Of a stretch of DNA of 64,000 nt, positions 32,870 through 44,625 are shown piece by piece. The notes under the pieces were generated by a model. The model saw only the letters and a program-made list of their open reading frames with translations, was not told the origin of the DNA and did no database searches. The position numbers and the translations under genes are program-made. This DNA comes from Isoetes taiwanensis. Its lineage: Eukaryota; Streptophyta; Lycopodiopsida; Isoetales; Isoetaceae. The stretch's first letter is position 1, and each line of letters opens with the position of its first letter. The stretch covers positions 20,521,761-20,585,760 of the forward strand of contig JAJEKV010000002.1 of assembly GCA_021234155.1 (NCBI GenBank). The letters run 5' to 3'.

Positions 32870-35800
32870 AGGTGACCTCGCAGGTCCAAGATTCTCTCAA
32901 TATACGACCCGGGGCACGCATCGACGGGTGTGTTCATCAGCAAATGCAAGGGCAAGTCCGCCGCACTAAGGGGAGCGATCCGCCCCGGATCCGACCGAAC
33001 GCCGGGCAACTCCGGAAAGTGTGAGACTCATCCTCAATGGCACCCGCTTGACAAAGACCGACAGAGCTCGGTCTGGCGGGGCTCCCCAATCCACCGCCTG
33101 CCTCGATGCGAAGATGGTGGGCACTGCGGGCGAATGGAGGCAATGAGTCCGCACTTTTCGGGCGCAAATTGGAACGCAGGTAGAGGCTGTGGGCCCGCTA
33201 ACACTCTGGGGTTGATGTGCTCCTTGTAATGGGCCATTTTGACCTGCTCTAGAGCCGGGGTCCCGAGCTTGCCAAGGAAACAAGCGTCTATGTACTCCCG
33301 CTTGGCCGTCCACGACGGGCCACAGGCCCACCTGCGCGATCTGTGCTCCTCGCGTTCCATCCGGCCGAACCAATCTCTCTTACCCCTCCAACAGGCCCTA
33401 AGCTCCGCCAAGGGACCCATGGCCACAAGTAAGCCCAGTGCGAGGAGCCGAGCATCACCCATAGTAACCACTTTACGAAAATAGACGATGTGTCTATCAA
33501 GGGCTGCCGGGAAGCGGCAAGAATCCATTTCATGCAGCGAGACCGATAGGGGATCAAGGTTTCACCCCAAGTGCCCGTGCCAAAAAATGCCTTCACACTG
33601 CTCCAAGTCATTCCAGGTCGCCAAGAGACGCATCGCCCCAAACCTCGACCCGCATGTAAGGACAGCTCGACTGGCCCTAATGTATGTGACCGATGGCCCC
33701 AATCATAGAGCTCGGCCGGTGATCGCGGTTTTGCATGGCATAAAGCGCTTCAGCTCTGCTTGTCACCGCAGCGCGATAGACGCCCCAGCAGAGCGAGGAG
33801 GGGAATTCCACCCCTAGGTACTTGTAGGTGGGCGTGACGCCCACAAACCGGCCCCCATATGTGAGTGCAGGAGGCATGGGGTGACGGAGGAGGATATGAG
33901 AACCACCTCGTCTTGGCCGATTGACGCTGCATGTCTCAGAGCCCCGACAAAAATGTGTCTAGGGCATCCAGTGAGACCGCATAGCTTCGGGTGTGGGCCA
34001 GCAGCCAACATCGTCCGATAGATGAGCCGGCGGATGACCTGGTGCAAAAAGTCGTATGCCATCCCCCCATGCTCGCAAGAAGCCGGGCTCTAATCCGATC
34101 AATGTAGAGGCCAAAAGTGTTGGCGAGGGGGGCAACCACGCCGACCCCGATACTACTGGTGAATGCTTGGCCCGCGCACATCCCGCCAAAACAACTCTCA
34201 TACAACCTCAGATATGGCATTCGCGCAAAAGCGGTAAGGAGCCCCAGCTTGACGCAGTTTAGCCTATGCACTTTTCCCGGGAACCGTGACAAAAGCCTTC
34301 GTGGAAGTCCACAAAGCGAAGAATACAAGTCCCGGGCGATGATTTCTTTCATCTTCAATCAGCGTCTTCCGCAGTGGTGAAGATATGGTCAATCGCTGAG
34401 TGGCGGGGTCCAAAGCCCGCCAGCGTGAGGGCTCGCGACATCCGCTGCCTACCCCGGGTCAATCAACCGCTGCTCGAGAATGCCACCAACAGCTTTGGCA
34501 AATAATTTAATCGGACCATGATCATCCGTGAATTGGTCGGACAAAGGTGGGTCGCCAGCCTTGTGAATGGGAACAACCCTGCTTGTGGTCCATTGTCGGG
34601 AGACCTTCCCCGCAATGCTATGTTGAATGTAGTGAGGACCGCAGACAGGCCAACTGTCCTGCCCATTTGAGTAACTCGCCCCGCATACCATCGAGGTCAC
34701 CGCATTCCCATTAGCCTGGCCGCTGTGCCCTCCTCAACATTCTCGCCCACGAAACCAATGGGGCCATCCTGTGGGGGTATGGGCGTCACGCTGCCCCCTC
34801 GGGCGGGTCATAGAGCCGCCGCAGCAAGCTCTTAATCGGGCCGGGTGTGATGTCCCTCAGAGGGTGGGCTGGCCTTCAAGCACTCAAGGCCAAAAGGTTC
34901 GAGGATGAGTGTCCAGCGTGCCTAACATCTCCCCGATGCCCGGCGGCAAGGTACCGCCGCCTTTGTGTCCTTCGGATGGGCGCCAGATCGTGGTGGCCCG
35001 CAAGCGGGTACTGGATCCGTAATGTGACGGAGCTGCCGCTATGCGTTTTTACTCCGCATCAAACCATCGGGTACGCTGAATGTTGTCGGACCCGAGCGGC
35101 GGCAGCGGGAAGGTCTGCCAAAGCACCCGGTCCCCAGATCCCGTAATAGCGAAGTCACTACCGCCATAATCTAGTCTCAATTGAGGACGGCGAGGGGTGG
35201 CATAGTGGGGGTTCCGCGGCTTGCCAAACCAGGTCCAAATAAAGTGGGAGGTGATCTCGAGTCGACCTCCCTCATCCCGACCGCCTCTGTGCCCACCCCG
35301 AAATGACCGATGAGATGCATATCTTGGCGCAACTTCTACGAGCACATAGTCCACCACACTAGACCCTCCCCTCGATTGTCCCGCCCCATGTGCACTTGCG
35401 AATCGGGCCACCGTGAAAGGCCATTGCAAATTATCAAGTCAAAAATGCCACATAGCAGAGCAATCGCCTCGCCAAAGCGAAAGACACTGGCGTCATCCGA
35501 CCCTCGTGGCCAGGTTGTTTCGCGGGCGAAGGCCGCAGGACATCGCCGGCCGAGGGGGTCAAGTCGCATGGGCCGCTCTACTCCGTCCCGTGCATTGAAA
35601 TCTCCAAGAAGGACGACCCTACCCAACTAGCTGGTGCCGGCCAGATGTCATCATATAGATCGACATAAGGGTCCATCCTATCCGCGACGGGATGGCTGCG
35701 ATAGAAGGTGCTTTCTCGCATGAGGGAAATAACAGCGCCGTAAAAAGAGGGTTGCCATCGGTATTATGCACACAAACCCACAAGTACGGTTGTGTCCGTC

Positions 35801-36060
35801 TCCTGCCTCTCGGAGGGTAACCGAATGTGCCAAGGTTGTCCTGTAGTAGCAAGCCACTCCACCATGACCCCTCGGCCCCATGCAGTATTGAAGACCGAGA
35901 AATTTTGGTAACCCTAAGCAGATCAGTCGCATGTGCCCAAAGATGCTCCCATGTCTCCACGAAAAGATGAGATCCATATCTACCGCCACGGAGTTCGGGA
36001 CTATCCCCTTCCGCCAAGGGAAGCCTCGACAATTCCATGAGACCACCCGAGACACAATTC
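32870..36060 (-). pseudogene. LINE B ORF2: endonuclease and reverse transcriptase, broken
   Basis: Endonuclease start: VVSWNCRGFPWRKG (about 36055-36010), then RGHGGVACYYRTTLAHSV and VVLLGDFNARDGVERP (35620-35575), the GDFN motif of APE-type nucleases. RT: VVPIHKAGDPPLSDQ then FAKAVGGILEQRL (34600-34455), LYIDRIRARLLA (about 34110-34075), and the YADD region near 34010, where one base is missing. Then YKYLGVEFPS (about 33825) and the C-terminal GEPRQTELC...EDESHTF...SCPAFGRIR motif (33090-32990). This enzyme nicks target DNA and copies its own RNA there. Frameshifts throughout make it inactive as written. Confidence 0.85.
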
Positions 36061-36099
36061 CTATTTGTCGGCCAGGGATGGTATGCGCACTGAGTCACT

Positions 36100-37695
36100 T
36101 GGGGAGGACTCCGGGAAGCAGAGGCCGAAAGTGAGAAGTAGATGGAGCTGAGGCAAAGATGTGGCCAGAGGGCGGGCCGTGAGGGAGCAGGGAGTAGGAG
36201 CAGGAGAAGGGGGGGTGGGTAGGAGAAGCGAGAAGCGGGGGGCGTCGCGGCGGCCGGTTGGGGCCGGGGTCCGCAGCACGAGCGTGTCGGGTTTAAAAAT
36301 GTGCATCCCCGGCCGAACCAATCTGCGGCACCCCCGGTGGCGGTAATGCCTCTGACCTTGACAAGCTCCCTCGCCTCAAGCCTCCCCGCTGCACGGGTGT
36401 GAGGTCCCGGCCCACGCATGTGGATGTCCCCTTCAAAGATCCGCCCCCGGGCGCAATATGGCATCACGCACTGCATCCGCAACCGTGAATATGACAATGC
36501 GGTCACGCGACGGGTTTGCCCCATGGACGGGCCTTCGAGAAATGTGAACTGCCCCGGAATGTCATCCGATCGAGAATGTGTGTTCTGGATGTTGTGGGCG
36601 CGACTCTCCCCTCGCCGCTTCGCATGCCTCAACTACCGGACAGGGCTCCTCTCCAAAGGCCTCGAGTTCTCAAGGGCTCGCGTCAAAGGTGGGCGTAGGT
36701 CCGAAGTCCCCGTGCCGGGGGGGTGGTGGTGGCCGGGATGGCGGGGAGGCCGGAGTGTGGCCGGGATGGCGTGGAGTGGCTGGAGGGCTGGCAAAGATTA
36801 AGTGGGGCCTCGGCCGGCGCGGGAGGCTGTGGGGGTAGTGGTCTCGAGCCGCTTTCCCCAGAAGCCGGGAGCACAAATTTTGCGTGGCCTCGGGCCGCCA
36901 TCTCCCCGCCGCACCGGGCCGCAAATTTCACTATGAACCTTGTGGGAGACCGCTCGCTCGGGATGGCTGCCCGCACCCCCGAACCCCGTGCCTGAAAGTA
37001 GCGAGCGCGCTCGAGCCCCAGACACGCGCCCGAGGGCCGGGCTTGCTGTTCCAATCTTACTCTCAAGATCCCGGCCGTATGGTCGCCCGCAAGAGCAACA
37101 AGCTCCTCGTGCCATGATGGTGGTCGCCTCCACCTCTCGACCGAAGCCGGTGACACCGTGACCATCGTCTCTCGCATTCCCGGCGCTCCCTCTCCCCGTG
37201 TCATGGTGTCCGTGAGTGATGAACCACGAGTCTAGGCGGGCCGCATGTCGGCCGACCTCCTGGCCTCCCTTTGTTGCCGCCGGTGTGCCGGGCCAAGGCC
37301 ATCTTCCACATGCGGCGTCGCGGGTCTCCGACTGTGATGCGGTTCTTCTCGACCACGATTTGCCTTTTGAGCACATGGGATGCCGAGGACTCCATCTCCA
37401 CTGCCATGCCAGCCAGGCGGGCACTGTTAGCCTCAATATGAGCACTGTTAGCCTCCACTCCCGCTTTGACGTGGCTCCAATTCTCTGCCGAGGCAGGAGT
37501 TCCTATGTGGTCTGAGCAATCAATCCCTTCCAGCCGGGCTGGCCTCGCTGAGGGGGCCTTAGCCTTAGCCCGAGCCTCCTTCTTCATGGAGGATGACTCT
37601 CCCCTGTCCATGATGGCTGATCGGGACCGTTTGTGCGGCGGCCCCTCGCCTTGGGTTTCCCAGACCGGCCCATCTTCTGTGGCCATGACTTCCAA
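36100..37695 (-). pseudogene. LINE B ORF1 (RNA-binding protein), broken
   Basis: Starts MEVMATEDGPVWETQ at 37695. The N-terminal 160 codons are basic and Ser-rich (KRSRSAIMDRGESSSMKKEA), followed by a helical segment with short repeats (EANSAHIEANSARLAGMAVE) typical of a coiled coil. Downstream frames contain ALSYSRLRMQCVMPYC and RIFEGDIHMRGPGPHT. These resemble an RRM-like segment, with a DAV.DAIL...IF pattern readable by shifting frame. ORF1 proteins of this kind coat LINE RNA. Family assignment rests mainly on position upstream of the endonuclease. Confidence 0.6.
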
Positions 37696-37735
37696 GGAGA
37701 AGGTACTCTCTTCACAGTTGCTCGACCATTTTCTG

Positions 37736-38467
37736 ATGTGGGTATTTTGTGTTGTTTATTCACTTTGTATGTTTCTCATAAGCTCCTCTTTCTGAAGGGA
37801 TTTGCCGAATTTCAATCGTCTTTTTGGGTTTTGTTAGATGCATGCATATATGTCGGTTGCCTCAGATCAGATCTTGTGTACTCGTTCACAACATCAAGAC
37901 ATTGGTATAGGTATGACAAAATTATTTATTCTCTAGCCGACCATGTTAAGCAATTATTCTTGTTTTTAATATTTCCTTCTTCATGTTGCCTGCATATACA
38001 AAGCAGATGCAGATATCTTAGAAGCACATCATAAGTGAAACATTCTGCTCTAAATTATGATGCTCATTTTAATATAAGAGAGGCTAAGTTTATGAGACGT
38101 AATCTTTTGTGTAGTTGAAACTAGCCTCCAATATGGTGCATCAGGCTTTAATTCTCCTATAGATCTCAGTCTAACTTATGTGTTTCGCACAATAGTTTTG
38201 TGCAAGACATCAACAAAGCAAATCAAGACGTTCTGAGCTTCACTTCTATTGCCCTTCATTCCGTACAAACCATGTCAGCTGCTCAAAATATCACTCCCCT
38301 CTTTGGTCAGCAACAAGGATCATTCTTACGATTATGATTTATGAGGAAAATACATCTTGACATTGTTCGGCATATGTTATTCTGCATATGGTACATTGAT
38401 TCTCACTCCTGAAATTTGAAAGCTATTGAGTCCATTTGTAGTTACAATGGACAAGTTGTGCATTTTA
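37736..38467. other. Spacer between LINE B and the right arm; nothing recognised
   Basis: AT-rich sequence with no supported feature. It has no counterpart next to the inner end of the left arm, confirming that the duplication ends at 38468. Confidence 0.5.
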
Positions 38468-39822
38468 CTGCAGACCTACATCTTTACACTAAGCAAGAAA
38501 GGTGTAATTGGATGAACATTAGTATAAGTGGTGCCTTTAATTACTGTTTTAGTGCTGAAAATAAAGAATGCTTAAATTGTAAAACTAGGTAAGGGTAATA
38601 GTGGCTGCACCAGTCTTTCCATAATTCAGTGCCTCTTTAGATTCACAATTATTATGATCCGGGAATCATAGTTACTATTCGGTCTTGAGCGGGTTAGGAG
38701 AGATCAAGAAAGGCGTTAAGATTACTTTGGTATAGATGGTATAATCTCCAAAAGGGTGCAGTGGATTTGGAATTTATAGGCTCTATATAGTCTGCGGGTT
38801 GAATTTGGCTATGCATACAGGCCTCTGTTTGCATCAGAGTTTGTAATGCTCCCCTCTTTAATCTCAAAAATCTGTAGCTGTTTTGCTTTTCTTGCTCTTT
38901 TCTGGTGAAGAATCTGTGTTGTCCAACTCCGGCAGATCCTTTCCAAATTTAGACATATGTATTGACAAGGAATAGATGGTTTGGAATAAGCTCAACCACT
39001 GAGGATGGTAAGAAAGTGAGCTGAGGCTGAAAAGACAAAAGGCTTATAGTTTTTGCAATAGCCAAAGATTAACTGTTTTGGAGTAATGATAATTTGGGTT
39101 ATCCAAGCCTGTATGGAAGATCAAATAAACGAGTCCATAATATCCTACATTGCATGAAGACCTTTCAATTGCATAAGTGAATGGAATCTAATTTGGCATG
39201 AAAGCTAAATAAAAGACGGAAAAGACTCCAGTTCTTATTCAAGCGTTTGATGATTGGAACTTGTTAATATCCAGCAATCATGCTGCACGTATCGTGCGGT
39301 GATTGCAAATTTATTTTAATGATTGACTTACATAGAAGGTTGTATGCCTCCTCCAGCATTTCTCATTTTATGCCTTCCATAAAATAACATCTGATGCTAG
39401 GCCAATAAACTTGTAAGTCCAATGTTCATAATGTCATTATGGATGAGTTTGTCTTGGTTAAGGACTAAAGAAGTTGTGCTTGCTTTTATCTCTCCTATTC
39501 TTTTATAACAACAGTGTATTGTGATATAAACTGACTGTCAAATCTCATTTTCCAAGTTGTGCTTGCTTTTATCTCTCATATTCTTTTATAACAGCAGTGT
39601 ATTGTGATATAAATTGACTCTCAAATCTCATTTTCCAAGGTTGACATTTATCGAGATTGCCAATCTATAGTAACTGTTCCATATCTAACAAATGCTTGGT
39701 TTTTCTTCATGCAAACATCCATGCAGTCCAATTGAATAATATTAATATTTAAATACGCAATTAAATCTATGCCATTACAGCACGATGGTTTTTTCTACGC
39801 CCGATTTGGGTTGGGCTCCAAT

Positions 39823-40174
39823 GGAAACCTCCCCAACTTTCCCTGGAAACCTCCCCAACTTTCTCCATATTAGAAAACAGGGGAGGTTTCCATGGAAACC
39901 TCCCCACCTTTCTGTGGAAACCTCCCCAGCTTTCTTGCCCCAGCTTTCTTGGATGACCTGGGGAGGTTTCCAATTAAGAAAACAGGGGAGGTTTCCATGG
40001 AAAGGTGGGGAGGTTTCCACAAAAGAAAAAAAGAAAAGGCTCTCTAAATTTGCACGAAGACCAAGACTAGCCCCCGTGCATCTTGGTCCTCGTGCGTTGC
40101 AGTCCATTGGTGGTTGCCAACATTTATTTTATGGAAACCTCCCCAACTTTCCAAAGAAACTAGGGGAGGTTTCC
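39823..40174. repeat. Subterminal GGAAACCTCCCC cluster in right-arm element
   Basis: Inverted counterpart of 8305-8664. Spacing differs slightly: a short duplication of the AGCTTTCTTG spacer near 39928-39950 separates two copies here. Confidence 0.85.
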
Positions 40175-40325
40175 ACAAAATGTCTATAAAATTTCAAAGT
40201 GAGCTATTTCTTGAAGCAAATCGTCTCTTTGAGTTCTTCTTTTATCAACGAATTCATCCAAGCTTTTTCTTCAAGTAAATCGTCCCTACGAGTTCTTCCT
40301 TCATCCACGGATTCATCCATTCGCC

Positions 40326-40649
40326 GTGATTCCCATCGACTATTTCATCTTTCGTTCCTTTGATGTTGTTATTTATCTCATGGATTTGGAGCGTAACGTG
40401 TATGAGGGAGTTGAAGATGATATCTCCACTGATTCGCCCCTATATGATTCAGAAGCAACTGTAAGTGATTTCGCTTTTGATAATGTTGACAATGCTGCAG
40501 GTTTTGAGGATGTAAATGATGAAGACCATGTAACACCCAGTGGTGATCATGACAATCATTTGAATGAGGGAGACTCTGTTGGATCACACCTATACCTTCA
40601 ATCAACTCAAGGGAAGGTTACATTTTCACGGAAGCATCATACTCTTTGA
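40326..40649 (+). CDS. Unrecognised acidic ORF, right-arm copy
   Basis: Same N-terminal acidic sequence as 8153-7269 (left arm), with four or five substitutions, then a frameshift after residue 90 relative to the left copy. It reads inward from the 39823-40174 repeat cluster, as expected for a gene whose promoter lies at the transposon end. Confidence 0.3.
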   Translation: MIPIDYFIFRSFDVVIYLMDLERNVYEGVEDDISTDSPLYDSEATVSDFAFDNVDNAAGFEDVNDEDHVTPSGDHDNHLNEGDSVGSHLYLQSTQGKVTFSRKHHTL

Positions 40650-41799
40650 TGGTGCAATGCGTCAAGACTCTGTCCAGCCCTCCATCGAAGAGTGGAGGGA
40701 CATGTGAAGACATGTGAAGACGTGGCATGGGAAGGTGGTCTAGGAGGAAAGTCAGGGAGGGAGGTGGTACGAAGGGTAAACGGTAGAATGGGAATACAGG
40801 AAGTGGGTAATGAAGGGCCCTCAACCTCACTGGGCAGCGTCCCGATGTGGAGGTCTACATCAACGGGTGGGACAGTGGAGGTGCAAGAATCAAATGGACG
40901 TGTCTCAAGCCCTATCCCTACGTGTGACGCAAGATCCACCGTGGCTCCCAAATCAATCCCACCAGGCTCACATGCGGCACTGATTGCTGCTCCAACTGTG
41001 TAAATCCTCAACCTGCCACGCATGTCTCTCGTGTGGAGCCTCTCCCTCCTCTGCATCGATATAGCCATCACGGGCCAAGAGTCTACTCTGGGTCTCACGA
41101 AAACAAGCCTCTGCATCCTCGTCTCGTATCTGCACTAGAGCCTGAATGCGGTCTGTGGTCCACTGTGAGCCCCCCTGTGGGTATCTCTGAGCTAACTCCT
41201 GAGGAGAGTACACCCTCGTGTTCCTCTCCCACTCGGCCACGACCTGTCTCCGTAGCCTCGCCCTGTAATGACTATCCTGCTGGCAATCAAGATACTCTGG
41301 CCTAGCGCACCTCGCCTGTCCGCGAGCTCGGCGCCTCTCCCTCTCCCTCTCCTGTGCGGCCTCATCCTCAAGATCAAGTGGCCGTGTCCTCCGTGCACCC
41401 GGCCGACGAGCAACCCAAGGAAGCTCAGGATGCTTGGTCTTCTGGTGCTTCTGCGCACCATTCAACAACAAGCCCATATAACCCTCTCCACGGCTGAGGG
41501 TGTGTGAACAACCCTCGTGCACACAAAACCACCTATCCTCTTATCTTGTTGGCAACCCAGGGATGGTTGTCAACAACCGTCTGATCCTCCAACATCTGTG
41601 GAGCACATCCCTAAATTAATAAACCTGAGACCTAAGTCTATGTACCTAACATTATATTCTAAAAAATATATGCATGACGAACTCTAAGATCCTAGGTACA
41701 CGACACTTACCCGTCAGGCGCAAACGTCCTAATCTGCGGTGCATGTGGTGGTGGTGGCACCTCGCCCTCGGCCTCTCGAGGCTGGCCCTCCCTATCCAT
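40637..41799 (-). pseudogene. Unrecognised element-encoded gene, right copy
   Basis: Counterpart of 6674-7857. The first exon is 41799-41711, followed by GTAAGT. The main open stretch is 41522-40968 (184 codons): a PELPWVARRPGARR motif, a strongly charged helix-like region, YLDCQQDSHYRARLRRQVV, then QWTTDRIQALVQIRDEDAEA, which the left copy has lost. A frameshift near 40990 leads to the C-terminal frame (41116-40637), rich in Pro/Ser/Thr. The predicted exon 1-exon 2 junction does not keep the frame with the nearest AG acceptor, so the splice model is uncertain. No family recognised. Confidence 0.4.
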
Positions 41800-43668
41800 A
41801 CCTAAGGTAAGACATAAGAAGAAGAAGCATGACTATTGTAAAATGTTGACGAATACTAAATGAAGAGGCATACTTAAACACAAAATAGATTAAGAGAACG
41901 GAATTCCTCGTTTACCAAATTGCAACTATGATTTTATAACTATCATGATAAAGATAGATTGAACTCAACAAAACATATAATGAGAATAGGAAATCCTCAA
42001 GCATCAATTTGCAATCACGAGTTCAGCATAAACTAGTACTTTAGATCTTTATTTTGACACAAATACAAAATGAGAGAAAGAAGGAATTACCCATTGCAAC
42101 AAAATCAGACAAGACAAAATATTCATTTAGAGTTGTTGGAACTTGTGGAAAGCACTATTCATTTGGGATTGAGATAAACAATGTCGAGAAAAATGCTGTA
42201 GCATAACTATTCATAAAAATTACAAGAATGGATAATTCTCTTGTATTACAAAGGTTTCTCAGAAAACAAGAATAGGTAATTCCTCTATAACAAATTTTGG
42301 AAGGTTTCTCTCTATAACAAATTTTGGAAGGTTTCTCAAAAAAAGAAAACCCTGTTTGCAAAAGAAGAACACCAGCCACTCTAGTGGGAAAGTTCCTTGA
42401 GCTCTTGACTGTGATGACCGGATGATCACTTACAAATAAATCTTCAAACAAATCTGCTATCTCATTTTTTAAGAAAGAAATAATAGAAGATAACAATATT
42501 TTATCTGTTAAAAACTCAAACTTGCAACAAAATCAGTAACCACAGCTGTCTCCTTGGGCACTGGAAAACCGGTCTTGTAAATCTGAAACTGGTTCTTGAA
42601 AAAACTTTCTGATTTGGGCAACTATGAATTGGCCAGACTAAATCCGAAGCTGAGAACATGGTCTGTGAGTCAGCTTGGTCTGTGAATCAGCGTGAAAATC
42701 AGCATTTACATAGTCTCTTACACCCTTCTTGCCCACAATCCTAACAAAAAAATCAGCATTTACATGGCGTTAAAAAAGAAACAAAATGCAGGAATGAGAA
42801 TAGCATGTCGGTTGAATGTTCTGGCTACCTAGAATGGTAAAGAGGAGGAGGCTATGGTGGACTGGTAAAAGAAAAGGACCTCCAGACTCCACTAATCGCA
42901 ATGCAGAGATGGGCCCTGCCGAGAACAGTACAAGCAGAGCAGAGTAGAGCAAAACTTCGCACAGCAGAGGCTTTGCAGAGCAGGTACAAGAACTACTGTT
43001 GCAAAATCTGTCTTTAAAATAGACCGCTAGTCTTCAAAATCCAAAGCTCCCTTCAACAAACAACATACTGGTCTTCAAAATTGACACTGATCTTCAAATC
43101 GGCCTGTGATTTAGCATGGAAATCAGAAATAAGAGGCAGGTCTTCAAATAGGAAATGGGGCTCTGCCAAGCCCAGCTTCTCACAAACAAAAATTCAATCC
43201 TCAGAAACAGAAAGTTGGTCTGCGGCAAATGTTTTGCTCAAACTAAAAAGAATAAATAAGCTTCGCCTCTCTGCTAAGAATAAGAAGGAAGGATCATTCG
43301 GCCGGACTATACACCTTGAGTACTCCGTTTTGAACTTTTTGCTGGCCAATCTTCAAAATCCGAAGCTCTCCTTCAACAAACAACTGGTCTTCATAATCAG
43401 AATTGCAACTAGTCTTCAAAACCTGGCACTGGTATTCAAAATCGAAATGGGAATCGAAACTTTTGTACCGCTCGTCAAAATCCGGCGCTCCTGCTATGGC
43501 TTCAAGAATGCCCTGAAAAAAGAAAGCATGCAACAGAAATAGAATTGCATACGAAAATAGAAAAGGATTAATTCTAGCCGTAGACATTAACTTTAGGATC
43601 ATTATGAATGGCTGTTAACATAGATCAAAAAATATCATAAACTAAAATAGATTTTTGGGGATTCTATG

Positions 43669-43759
43669 AAAACCTCCCCAAGTTAGCAAAATTGGAAACC
43701 TCCCCAGGCTTCATGGAAAGCTGGGGAGGTTTCCAAGAACAAAAATTTGGGAGGTTTCC
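43669..43759. repeat. Subterminal repeat cluster, outer end of right-arm element
   Basis: Inverted counterpart of 1820-1912, with four copies of the 12-bp word. One is altered to GAAAACCTCCCC. Confidence 0.8.
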
Positions 43760-44587
43760 ATTTCTTGGGACCCTAACCAAATTCGGGCATATATAATTTG
43801 ATCGATTATAGCATAGTGGGTTGCTTACACAATATCGACTACATTTAGATTGGATCAAACAAAGATATTTTATCCTTCTATATATACGATTACTAGAAAA
43901 AAAAAACCGGCTCCAAAAAGGGTCATTTTGAATTATATATATCTATTTTCCAGTAAAAAATGCAGAGTAAAATTGGTTTTTAGAATTATCTACGTTTTTG
44001 TACGGTTTTCTCCGGTCAAAAAATGCAGAGTAAAATTGGTTTTTGGAATTATCTACGTTTTCGTACGGTTCTTTTCCGGCAAGACATGGGCGCAGGTTCG
44101 AAGGCATGGCTATGCTCTCACGGTAGTTCAACAAGAAATGGCTATGCTTCTATCGCCGCTTCTTCCCCTCTGAATTTTGTGGCTTCTTTGTGGTGTCATG
44201 TCTCACAGTTCCACAGTTCTTCTACAAAACACATATAGTTATATGGCGCCTGCCTTACTTTGGCAAACCCAGACATAAAGAAGCTAGAGCTGCATACTGC
44301 TAGTTTCCGGTGGCTAAGCTATGAAGCCATTCTGGCCATCATATCTACGTTTTTCGATGCATGGGCACAGCTTTGAAGCCATGGCTACGTTTCCATCGCA
44401 GTTCCACAATAAAATTTCTGAGGACTATATTCGTAAACGACAGCGGCAACAAAGATGATGACGGCAAGGCAACATTTCCCCACAGAGCCTAGTTTAGCAA
44501 GGTCGGTGTGGATTAAGAGCAGCCATGGCGATTTTTGTCACTTTGGCATTTGAAAACATTTAGGCCAACATCACTTCAAGAAAAGCT

Positions 44588-44625
44588 GTGTTGTTGTTGT
44601 TGTTGTTTTTTTTTTTTTTTTTTTT
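44588..44625 (+). repeat. (GTT)n and poly-T tract
   Basis: Five GTT units followed by about 22 thymines. The equivalent site in the left arm (about 955-990) has only an A-rich stretch, so the run expanded in the right arm. Confidence 0.85.

Larger units (their letters stand above)
32842..37735 (-). mobile_element. LINE copy B, long copy (coding part)
   Basis: Continuation of the LINE whose 3' end is 27386-27594. Reading the minus strand from 37735 it contains ORF1, an AP-endonuclease domain, reverse transcriptase and the Cys-rich C-terminal region, so it is close to full length (about 5.1 kb without the Copia). GC content is markedly higher than copy A and indels are dense; no domain has an uninterrupted frame. 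Confidence 0.88.
39766..43818. mobile_element. Putative CACTA-like DNA transposon, right-arm copy
   Basis: Inverted copy of the unit at 1761-8722, about 4.05 kb and without the nested insertion. The TAGTG end is at 43814-43818 and the opposite end, TCTATGCC, is near 39766. Repeat clusters of GGAAACCTCCCC occur at 39823-40174 and 43669-43759. It came with the arm duplication, since its flanks are duplicated too. It is the better copy for reading the interior ORFs because one of them is less broken here. Confidence 0.45.

Noticed and set aside
32870-37700. Many 60-130 codon plus-strand frames across the GC-rich region
   Set aside because: Shadows of the minus-strand LINE B. GC-rich sequence lowers stop frequency and none has recognisable domains.
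42619-42770. 150-bp right-arm-specific segment as a small transposon
   Set aside because: No inverted ends. The only flanking identity is a 3-bp GCC that equally fits a microhomology deletion in the left arm.
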